From: Thermoplasmata archaeon
GTDB lineage: Archaea; Thermoplasmatota; SW-10-69-26
DNA: 5,549 bases
Direction: 5' to 3'
NCBI GenBank assembly: GCA_003561665.1
Contig: PWVY01000144.1
Coordinates: forward strand, 1-5,549
Positions 1 through 5,549 of the stretch are shown piece by piece. The notes beneath the pieces are model-generated. The model ran no database searches, was not told the origin of the DNA, and worked only from the letters and a program-made list of their open reading frames with translations. Made by a program: the position numbers and the translations under genes. Every line of letters starts with the position of its first letter. The first letter of the stretch is position 1.

Positions 1-3000
1 GATCGCGCCATGCCGCCGCCGCGTGCTCGAACATCTCGCCCATGCCGGTGGTGCCATCCCCGAAGTCCCACGCGTACGTGGTGATATCCCCATCCGGGCT
101 TTCTGACGCGGAGGCATCGAAGATCACGAGTTCCCCTATGAGGGGCGTGGTGGGGTCGTGCTCGAAGGCGGCGGTGGGTTCGCCTACCTGCGTCACGGTG
201 ATCGCTTGGCTCGTGGTGTCGGTTTCGCCTTGGTCGTCGGTGACAGTGAGCGTGACGGCGTACGTGTCCGGATCATCGTAGGTGTGCGTGGTGACGGGAT
301 CGCTGGTGGTGTCCGTGGTGCCATCGCCGTAGTCCCATGCGTACGTGGTGATCGCGTCGTTGGGCGTGGTGGAGTCGCTGGCGTCGAACGTGACGGTATC
401 TCCCGCGTGGGGCTCCACGGGCGTCACCGAGAATGTGGCTTCGAGGGCGTCCTCGATAGGGGCTGGGGGCTCGGTCAGCCATGGATCGAACCGAACGTTC
501 TCGCCCACGAGTGTGCCTCCACCCCCGTCCGCGAGGGTTCCCTCTACGGGGTCTTCTTCGTGCCCGCTTGGCCCGGTGGCATCGCCCCACCAGGTCCAGC
601 GTGCGTCCACCGTGTCGCTCCCGGTAGCGTTGACGGCGCTCTCGTGGTTGCTTTGAATCGTGTTGTTGCCCATGAGGATTGTGTTCTCATCGATGGAATC
701 CTCATCCACCAGGCTGGATGCCAAGCGGATGCCGTCGCCTTGGTTGCTCATAACCGTGTTGTGGCTGATGTTCCCGTTCAAGAGGCGCTCGGCGTCGATG
801 CCGTGCCCCCCGTTGCTCAGGATGGTGTTCCGGACGATCTCAGGGGATTCGAAATACCCAGAGAATCCGAACGAAGTACTTGGTTCCAGCGCGATGCCTG
901 CTTCGCCGTTGTCTTGGATCTCGTTGTCCACGATGGAGGGTCCTGCTTGGGTGAAGGAGGATGCTTCGATGCCCTGATCGTCGTTCTGTAGGATGGTGCT
1001 GTTGGCGATCGTGGCGCCGCTTGATGACGTGATCGAGATACCGATCTTGTTGTCCGTCACCGTGCTGTGGGTCAGCTCGACGTTGTTGGATCTATAGATG
1101 TAGACGCCGAACCAGGAGTTCTCCTTTGCCGTCACGTTCCCGATGGCTCCATCGTGGGCTCCATCGTACCAGACGCCGTACGTGTAGTTCTCGACCGTCA
1201 CGTTGCGGACGACGACGTTGGTCAGGGGCGCGCTTTCGCCATCCGCCCAGACACCGTACCACCAGTTGTCGACGCTTGAGGTGATCGTGTGCCCATTGCC
1301 TTCGATCGTGACATCGTCAGCCGTGATCTGTAGGCATGCCCCCTGCGTGCTCATCGAGATGTCCGCGACGAGTTCGTACGTGCCTTCGACGGGGATCTCG
1401 TAGCACGCGTCGAGTTGCGCGGGGGGTGCAACCTGGACCGTTGCGGTGCGTTGCTCAAGATCGATGCTCACGCCTTGGCTTGCCGGTTCAAGCTCCACGG
1501 TGACGGTGTGTTGGCCGACATCCTCGAAGGTGTGCGTGAGGGAGACGGTTTGCATGTCCCCTGGGGCAAGCGTCACGGTCGCGTCATCTTGGGGATCCCC
1601 TGCGATGAGGAGCGTTGCGGTGGCTTCGCCTTCACCGGGCGCGTTCCCGATGTTCTCGATGTCGAGGGTGAACGTGGCGGGTTCGTGGATGACGATGCGA
1701 TCGGGCGTCTGGATCGTGCCCGGCGCGATGCAGTGGCTGATGATGTCCGCTGTTCCCAGGAAGTCGAACTCGACATCGTCCACGGTGAGCAGAAGGTCAA
1801 CATCCTCTCGTCCTTCGCATTCGTCCGAGCCGTGGATGGCGAGCGTGGCGGTGTGTGCGCCGGGGGGCACGGTGACCGTCTTGCTGGTTTCTTCGCGGGG
1901 GTAGGCGTCCAGGTGGGCTTCCTCGATGGTGTAATCCTCCACGTCCTCGTCGCCTACGTTGTAGAGGTGAACGTCCACGTCGAGCAGGGTATCGGCCCAG
2001 ACCGCGTCATCGAAGGAGGCATCGACGAGGACGACGCCCTCAAGCGCGCTTGGCGTGATGGGTTCCTCTTGCACCGTGAAGGGTGCCCGGTCGGTCACGA
2101 TGACTTGGTGGGCGGTATCGGTGGGTTCCGAGTTGACATCCAGAAGCATCAAGCGGAACGCGACGGCGTTGTCTCCGAGGTCGTTGGTTCCTGCTTCGCG
2201 TTCGAAGGTGAACGTTCGCGTCTCGCCGGGCGCGAGTGTGGCATCGTGGGAGTGGTGCCCCGTTTCGTTGTGATCGAGGGTTCCAACACCGTCGCGTGAG
2301 GTTTCGATGCGGACATCGCGTTCGAACAGGCTGGAGGGGTTCGTGATGTCGATGCTGGCCTGGATCGTATCCCCAGGAGCGTACACCGTGTTCGAGAGGG
2401 ACACATCGCTGACGTTGATGGGGTCCATGGGGCCAAATGCGGAGACGCCATCCCGATCCTGGGCGAGGAGGGTTCCCTGGGAGGCGGCGACGAACGTCTG
2501 GGAGGATGCGTGTCCTTCGCTGCCGGAGCGAGCGTCCGTCAGGAGGGCTCCGGTTCTCGCATCGTACGTGGACCTCCAGGAGTAGAAGACCCCATCCGCG
2601 GCGGGTGTGTGCTGCACGTTGACTCCTACGTGGGGGCCTTCGGCGTTGAACCAAGCAACCTCGCCCGTGTTCGCGTCGAACCCGGTGTGGTACCGGCCGG
2701 TTGACGGGATCAGGTTCGCAACGAGGATGTCGTCCACGATGGCCATGCTCGTGTATCGGTCATACTCCCCGGTGGTTTCGAAGAGTTGATCCGGCGCGGC
2801 GGTCCAGTGCTCATCGTGGAGGTTTTCAGGGTTCAGGGCGAAGACGGTGGACACGTTGCGCACGGGGGTTCCCCATGATTCTTGGTCCCTGTGGTCGATG
2901 CTGACGAACACGTTCGATCCATCCGTCAACAGGATCGCGATGCGGTTATCATCGGTCTCGAACCCGTCGAGGTTGAAGTCGCGTTCGCTGACGACATCAA

Positions 3001-5185
3001 GCGTGTTCGTGTTCAACGTGCGAAGCACGTTGTGGCCGAGAGGGAGCACGAGGTGATCCTCGGTGAGCACCATGCCGCGTTCGGGTCGAGGAGGCGTGAT
3101 CCGATCTTCTCCAAGATGGTGCATTGCTTCGGTGCTCGTGTCCGTTAGATCCGGGCTGATGGCGCGAAGGTGGCGTTCGTTGTGATCGTCCGAGTCGTGG
3201 TCGTGCACGCGGAGGATGAGGTAGATCCGGTCCTCCGTGGCGAGGAAGCTCTCGTCCTCGATGACGAGATCCGTGAACGTCCTGGAGCTGGTTTGCATTC
3301 CTGTGGGAGCATCAAGAGCGTACACTCGCGTGAATCGATCGTGCCACGATTGGTCGTCGACTTCCATCTGGTAGGTGAGGGGGAAGTAGAGCGTATCCTC
3401 GACGAGGTTCAAGTGTTGGATCTTGATCTGCAATGCATCCTGGGGAAGCGTGGTTTGAACGTCGAAGGTCCACTCGAGGCTCCCGGTTTCGATGTCAAGC
3501 CCGACGAGGTGCGTGGCGTTGTGCGTGATGACGAGGTTGTCCCTAACGAGGATGGATTCGCCGAAATGGCCGACGATGTCGACCTCGTGATACCAGGCTT
3601 GCTTTAGGGGCAGTGTGGCCGCATCCGTGAGCGGGTTCGCGCTTGTTCCTTGCGCGTTAGCACGCGTGTGCGTCCAATCATGATCGTCGTCCAGCGCGCG
3701 CGTGGCCGTGATCGTGACCGGGTCAAGGACCGCGTGCGTGGTGAGCTCTGCAGTGCCGGTTTCGAAGGCAATCACGTTGTAGGTGCCTGCGGAGTTCACA
3801 TCGAAGGTGAAGGTGACCTCTTCGGACGCGCTGGTATCGATGATCTCTGTGAGGGTGTGCTGGCTTTCGTGATGGGGGGTTAGGGGCCCGTCGATCTGGA
3901 AGGTGAGGTTCGCATGGGTTTGCTGGTCCCCGTGGTTCTCGACCGTCGCGGTCACCGTGACGGTGTCGCCAACGCTGGGGGTGGGATCATCGACGGCGAT
4001 GCTCGCAACGGAGATCTTCGTGGGTTCGAACACGTACAAGGATGTTGTAGCCAACTTGCCGGGTGAGCGGCTGTCCACGCTCGCGTACACGGTCTCTTCG
4101 ACGACGGTCAACGCACGGAAATCCACGGTCGCGTCCGGATCGTCTATCGCGGCAGGGATGGCGTGAGCCCACGCGATGGACAGATCCTCCTCCAACGCGT
4201 ACAGCGTCGCCCATGGAGCCCCTGATTCGGTCTCGTCCCCGATCACGAACAAGTACTCCCCAAGGATCGTGTGCGAGATGGAGCTGCTTGTCCCTACGTG
4301 ATGCAGCTTCTGGCCCGTTGCCGCATCCAGCGCGTACACCGCCACGCCGGAAACGACGTACACGTTCCCCTCCCACATGAGGGGTTGATGGTCAAGCGAA
4401 CCCGGCAGGGCCGTCCGCCACTGCGGGATGCCCGTCTCCGCCTCGATCGCGTACACCGCGTGCTCGTCATCGGAGACCGTCACGTAGAGGGTCCCGTCGT
4501 GGACCAGGGGCTTGGTGGAGGCCTCCTCGCTGAGCAACCAATCCCCACGATGCCAGAGCATCTCCCCCGTGGCGCCGTTCCACGCCGCCACGCGATGATC
4601 CTCGTCCACGCCGTAAAGGGTGTCTTCGTGGACCGTCCACGCATCCAACGAATCGAACATGGACTCCTCGAAGGCCCAGGAGCCATCCGCGGGATCCAAG
4701 GCCCGAACAAGGCCCGAGCTAAACTGGATGTACACGAACGTGTCCCCCACCTGAACCCCGTCCGCGAGTCGAGTGCTGATCGAGTCTGTCGTGTCCCAAA
4801 GCTCCACGCCTGAATCGATGTCGAACGCGAAAACATCCCGGTCGCTGGTCCAGAGCTGCGCGTACAGGATGCCTCCTTTTTCATCCACGGTCAACGTACG
4901 AGGCGCCGACGAAACCTCCGTAGACCAAACCACCTCGTCGTCCAAACCAAGCGCATCGATCCTCGGTTCTTTCCCATCGTCCCAACCGCTCCCGATGAAC
5001 ACGGCATCCTCGGAGGATGCGATCGCTCCGCTCCCGAACGCCTCATGGTCCAACCCAAGGATACGATCCAACCGAACCGGCGGGGTCTCCTCATCCGCGG
5101 CAGCCAAGCCTGCAGAAAAGGTGCCCGCCAACACGATGAACAACACGGCTGCTCCCAGGACTGAACCTCGCGAAACTCGACTCAT
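1..5185 (-). CDS. Giant secreted multidomain surface protein (two PQQ-like propellers, CARDB-like domains, beta-helix, PKD), 3' end missing
   Basis: The frame is open for 1728 codons from the ATG at 5185 to the left edge, with no internal stop or frameshift; the C-terminus is missing. Residues 1-30 are a Sec-type signal peptide. Residues about 31-388 form a PQQ-like propeller (repeats such as VYAIEAETGIPQW and VYALDAATGQKL), with no catalytic signature recognised. About 389-487 is a CARDB-like Ig domain (PSVGDTVTVTATVENHG). About 504-921 is a second propeller opening at DDHDW, with repeats such as VGLDIETGSLEW. About 923-1043, 1044-1150 and 1156-1255 are three more Ig/CARDB-like domains. About 1258-1565 is a NosD-like right-handed beta-helix ending in WTWWGDATGPSG (W1530, W1532, W1533). 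PKD domains lie at about 1583-1667 and from 1671 onward (WDYGDGTT, WDFGDGTT). The composition is acidic. This architecture suggests an extracellular adhesin or scaffold; the ligand is unknown. A C-terminal anchor would lie outside the window. The start is supported by the signal peptide and an upstream GGAGGT. The reading frame and export are near certain, domain families are likely, function is open. Confidence 0.95.
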   Translation of the reverse strand, partial: MSRVSRGSVLGAAVLFIVLAGTFSAGLAAADEETPPVRLDRILGLDHEAFGSGAIASSEDAVFIGSGWDDGKEPRIDALGLDDEVVWSTEVSSAPRTLTVDEKGGILYAQLWTSDRDVFAFDIDSGVELWDTTDSISTRLADGVQVGDTFVYIQFSSGLVRALDPADGSWAFEESMFDSLDAWTVHEDTLYGVDEDHRVAAWNGATGEMLWHRGDWLLSEEASTKPLVHDGTLYVTVSDDEHAVYAIEAETGIPQWRTALPGSLDHQPLMWEGNVYVVSGVAVYALDAATGQKLHHVGTSSSISHTILGEYLFVIGDETESGAPWATLYALEEDLSIAWAHAIPAAIDDPDATVDFRALTVVEETVYASVDSRSPGKLATTSLYVFEPTKISVASIAVDDPTPSVGDTVTVTATVENHGDQQTHANLTFQIDGPLTPHHESQHTLTEIIDTSASEEVTFTFDVNSAGTYNVIAFETGTAELTTHAVLDPVTITATRALDDDHDWTHTRANAQGTSANPLTDAATLPLKQAWYHEVDIVGHFGESILVRDNLVITHNATHLVGLDIETGSLEWTFDVQTTLPQDALQIKIQHLNLVEDTLYFPLTYQMEVDDQSWHDRFTRVYALDAPTGMQTSSRTFTDLVIEDESFLATEDRIYLILRVHDHDSDDHNERHLRAISPDLTDTSTEAMHHLGEDRITPPRPERGMVLTEDHLVLPLGHNVLRTLNTNTLDVVSERDFNLDGFETDDNRIAILLTDGSNVFVSIDHRDQESWGTPVRNVSTVFALNPENLHDEHWTAAPDQLFETTGEYDRYTSMAIVDDILVANLIPSTGRYHTGFDANTGEVAWFNAEGPHVGVNVQHTPAADGVFYSWRSTYDARTGALLTDARSGSEGHASSQTFVAASQGTLLAQDRDGVSAFGPMDPINVSDVSLSNTVYAPGDTIQASIDITNPSSLFERDVRIETSRDGVGTLDHNETGHHSHDATLAPGETRTFTFEREAGTNDLGDNAVAFRLMLLDVNSEPTDTAHQVIVTDRAPFTVQEEPITPSALEGVVLVDASFDDAVWADTLLDVDVHLYNVGDEDVEDYTIEEAHLDAYPREETSKTVTVPPGAHTATLAIHGSDECEGREDVDLLLTVDDVEFDFLGTADIISHCIAPGTIQTPDRIVIHEPATFTLDIENIGNAPGEGEATATLLIAGDPQDDATVTLAPGDMQTVSLTHTFEDVGQHTVTVELEPASQGVSIDLEQRTATVQVAPPAQLDACYEIPVEGTYELVADISMSTQGACLQITADDVTIEGNGHTITSSVDNWWYGVWADGESAPLTNVVVRNVTVENYTYGVWYDGAHDGAIGNVTAKENSWFGVYIYRSNNVELTHSTVTDNKIGISITSSSGATIANSTILQNDDQGIEASSFTQAGPSIVDNEIQDNGEAGIALEPSTSFGFSGYFESPEIVRNTILSNGGHGIDAERLLNGNISHNTVMSNQGDGIRLASSLVDEDSIDENTILMGNNTIQSNHESAVNATGSDTVDARWTWWGDATGPSGHEEDPVEGTLADGGGGTLVGENVRFDPWLTEPPAPIEDALEATFSVTPVEPHAGDTVTFDASDSTTPNDAITTYAWDYGDGTTDTTSDPVTTHTYDDPDTYAVTLTVTDDQGETDTTSQAITVTQVGEPTAAFEHDPTTPLIGELVIFDASASESPDGDITTYAWDFGDGTTGMGEMFEHAAAAWRD
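48..352 (-). repeat. Tandem PKD domains with near-identical DNA cores 267 bp apart
   Basis: The 38 bp at 48-85 match 315-352 at 35 positions, an offset of exactly 267 bp or 89 codons, the length of one PKD unit. At protein level both copies carry ITTYAWD followed by F or Y and GDGTT, with tryptophans at residues 1617 and 1706. This shows PKD duplication in tandem, and further copies may follow beyond the left edge. PKD domains act as rigid Ig-like spacers in surface proteins. Confidence 0.85.
611..1288 (-). repeat. Right-handed parallel beta-helix coil array (protein-level repeats)
   Basis: A glycine followed by V or I recurs at residues 1311, 1337, 1360, 1382, 1405, 1430, 1462 and 1485, so the steps are 26, 23, 22, 23, 25, 32 and 23. 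Most coils also carry an Asn near a turn (for example TDNKIGI, SNGGHGI, SNQGDGI). This is the periodicity of NosD/PbH1 beta-helices. The longer 32-residue step holds an inserted loop near SFGFSGYFES. Seven of the protein's twelve sequons fall in this segment. Such folds in secreted proteins often bind or cleave polysaccharide, but I see no catalytic residues I can assign. Confidence 0.8.
2423..3676 (-). other. Second PQQ-like beta-propeller domain (residues about 504-921)
   Basis: The domain opens with DW followed by a polar stretch and a KQAWYHEVD strand, resembling the W-x(n)-N-x(n)-LKW entry typical of PQQ_2 propellers. Repeats include VGLDIETGSLEW, VYALDAPTGMQ, LRAISPDLTD, LRTLNTNTLD, VFALNPENLHDEHW, HTGFDANTGEVAW and YDARTGALL, closing with DGVSAFGP. 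That is seven or eight blades, more diverged than the first propeller. Two sequons lie within it (HNAT and RNVS). The role is inferred only from fold: extracellular binding or a structural module. Confidence 0.7.
4022..5095 (-). other. First PQQ-like beta-propeller domain (residues about 31-388)
   Basis: Seven blade-like repeats of the form hydrophobic-x-A-x-D-x-x-T/S-G-x-x-x-W can be followed: RIDALGLDDEVVW, VFAFDIDSGVELW, VRALDPADGSWAF, VAAWNGATGEMLW, VYAIEAETGIPQW, VYALDAATGQKL and LYALEEDLSIAW, with a closing strand SLYVFEP. This is the pattern of PQQ_2/BamB-type propellers, which usually serve as binding or scaffolding modules. I see no quinoprotein active-site signature. The domain contains no Asn-X-Ser/Thr sequon and no cysteine, and its codons are visibly richer in TTG and GAG than the rest of the gene. 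Confidence 0.75.
5096..5185 (-). other. Sec-type signal peptide of the giant surface protein
   Basis: Residues 1-30 show a short basic n-region (R3, R6), a hydrophobic core (VLGAAVLFIVLAG, residues 9-21) and a small-residue c-region ending LAAA before DEET. Cleavage most likely follows A30, with A29 possible. There is no cysteine in the region, so it is not a lipoprotein signal, and there is no twin arginine. The mature protein would start with acidic and proline-rich residues before the first propeller. Confidence 0.88.
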
Positions 5186-5195
5186 ATGTCTCCCT

Positions 5196-5201
5196 ACCTC
5201 C
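5196..5201 (-). promoter_or_regulatory. Shine-Dalgarno site for the giant surface protein gene
   Basis: On the minus strand GGAGGT lies 10 nt before the ATG at 5185, a strong anti-16S match that fixes this start. A second weaker AGAGGT (complement at 5205-5210) lies just upstream. The gene therefore has a true 5' leader, unlike its divergent neighbour. Confidence 0.8.
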
Positions 5202-5279
5202 CGCACCTCTCCCCTGAGAATCAACCCCCTAGGGCTTGAAACAAGAGGAAACTGCGGCTGAAGAGGATTTCACGGGGTT

Positions 5280-5293
5280 CTTAAAAACATTCG
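5280..5293 (-). promoter_or_regulatory. Archaeal TATA box and BRE for the giant surface protein gene
   Basis: Read on the minus strand, TTTTTAAG (complement 5280-5287) is preceded by CGAAT, which fits the archaeal TATA box with a purine-containing BRE. With the usual 25-27 bp TATA-to-start distance, transcription would begin near 5257 and give a leader of about 70 nt. The site stands out as the only A/T-only run on this side of the intergenic region. Confidence 0.6.
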
Positions 5294-5294
5294 G

Positions 5295-5314
5295 GTCACT
5301 CATGGGTGCGTGAC
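5295..5314. promoter_or_regulatory. 20-bp near-perfect palindrome, candidate operator
   Basis: GTCACTCA-TGGG-TGCGTGAC pairs at seven of eight arm positions around a 4-bp centre. It sits directly upstream of the BRE of the minus-strand gene and 117 bp before the plus-strand start codon. Position and size suit a dimeric helix-turn-helix regulator, acting most plausibly as an activator site for the surface protein gene. No regulator can be named. Confidence 0.4.
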
Positions 5315-5389
5315 ACACGGCACGAGGAACCCCAAAAACGCATACCAAATCCAGAAAAAACCACGACCCTCGGACACCAAACCGCCCCT

Positions 5390-5404
5390 GGGAACCATAA
5401 ACAA
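5390..5404 (+). promoter_or_regulatory. Weak TATA-like promoter for the FKBP gene
   Basis: CATAAACA (5396-5403) preceded by GGGAAC is centred about 32 bp before the ATG at 5432. That would place transcription start within several bases of the start codon. No Shine-Dalgarno precedes the ATG (AACGAATCACC), which fits a leaderless or nearly leaderless transcript. The TATA match itself is weak. Confidence 0.35.
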
Positions 5405-5431
5405 AGACCCCCTAAACGCCAACGAATCACC

Positions 5432-5549
5432 ATGACGATCCAAGACGGCGACACCGTACGCGTCCACTACACCGGCACCCTCCAAGACGGCACCGAGTTC
5501 GACACCAGCCGCGAACGCGCCCCCCTCGAATTCACCGTCGGCGAAGGCC
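5432..5549 (+). CDS. FKBP-type peptidyl-prolyl cis-trans isomerase, N-terminal fragment
   Basis: Thirty-nine codons are visible before the right edge. The opening has DGDTVRVHYTGTLQDG followed by TEFDTS and PLEFTVGEG, which is the conserved FKBP core: V-x-V-H-Y-T-G-x-L-x-D-G-x-x-F-D-x-S, then the P-L-x-F-x-V-G-x-G strand that leads to the VIPG segment. These enzymes catalyse prolyl isomerisation and assist protein folding; in archaea they are often SlyD-like with an inserted chaperone flap, which would lie beyond the window. There is no signal peptide in the visible part, so it is probably cytoplasmic. The start is chosen because the FKBP motif begins a few residues after this ATG. It is divergent from the surface protein gene with a 246-bp gap. 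Codons end mostly in C (both leucines CTC), matching the later part of the neighbouring gene. The family call is strong; the subfamily is undecided. Confidence 0.92.
   Translation, partial: MTIQDGDTVRVHYTGTLQDGTEFDTSRERAPLEFTVGEG

Noticed and set aside
158..991. Plus-strand open frame of 277 codons
   Set aside because: It is antisense to the PKD and beta-helix coding region, where the repeats of the real frame leave the opposite strand open. It has no ribosome binding site, domain or signal peptide.
1415..2299. Plus-strand open frame of 294 codons
   Set aside because: It lies wholly antisense to the Ig-like domains of the continuous minus-strand gene. Its translation is rich in G, V, R and D with no recognisable domain, and its length follows from the regular codon pattern of the real gene.
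2040..2654. Minus-strand open frame of 204 codons in another frame
   Set aside because: It overlaps the long gene in a different frame and its translation is dominated by arginine, proline and histidine, typical of an out-of-frame reading of GC-rich DNA.
4022..5095. PQQ-dependent dehydrogenase activity for the propeller
   Set aside because: Only the structural A-x-D-x-x-T-G-x-x-x-W repeats are seen. There are no cysteines at all in this segment, so the vicinal disulfide of methanol-dehydrogenase-type enzymes is absent, and no cofactor-binding signature was found.
1..5185. Possibility that the surface protein is several genes or a frameshifted pseudogene
   Set aside because: I followed the frame codon by codon across the whole span. 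Residue numbering stays in register at domain landmarks from the signal peptide to the second PKD, and no stop occurs.
5300..5485. Minus-strand open frame of 61 codons across the intergenic region and FKBP start
   Set aside because: It overlaps the clearly recognisable FKBP N-terminus in antisense. A hydrophobic stretch is present, but there is no ribosome binding site or family resemblance.

Overview
The window looks like archaeal chromosome with high G+C (about 60% by eye). Three things point that way. The long gene's promoter is a TTTTTAAG TATA box with a BRE-like flank rather than a -35/-10 pair. A second gene starts with no visible Shine-Dalgarno, as leaderless archaeal genes do. The long protein combines domains common in secreted euryarchaeal proteins: PQQ-like propellers, CARDB-type Ig domains, a NosD-like beta-helix and PKD domains. 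A broadly euryarchaeal or Thermoplasmatota-type source is my guess; the lineage cannot be fixed from this sequence.

Layout. Positions 1-5185 hold one uninterrupted minus-strand gene. It begins at the ATG whose complement lies at 5183-5185 and runs off the left edge with no stop, giving 1728 codons. It encodes a giant exported protein with this order: signal peptide, PQQ-like beta-propeller, CARDB-like domain, second PQQ-like propeller, three more Ig/CARDB-like domains, right-handed parallel beta-helix, PKD 1, PKD 2 (cut off). The C-terminus, where a membrane or cell-wall anchor would be expected, is outside the window. All sizeable plus-strand open frames under this gene are antisense shadows.

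Positions 5186-5431 are a 246-bp divergent intergenic region. It carries the long gene's leader (Shine-Dalgarno GGAGGT, estimated 70-nt 5' UTR), its TATA/BRE, a 20-bp near-perfect palindrome just upstream of that, and a weak TATA-like site for the other gene. From 5432 to the right edge is the start of a plus-strand FKBP-type peptidyl-prolyl isomerase, apparently cytoplasmic and leaderless.

The two genes are divergent and need not share a function. The long gene is best read as a cell-surface or secreted adhesin or scaffold of unknown ligand. I see no classical mobile element, RNA gene, CRISPR array or defence system. The less ordinary points are the long gene's architecture, a codon-usage change between its first propeller and the rest, an aromatic stack in the first beta-helix coils, only four cysteines (in two close pairs), and the promoter-proximal palindrome.
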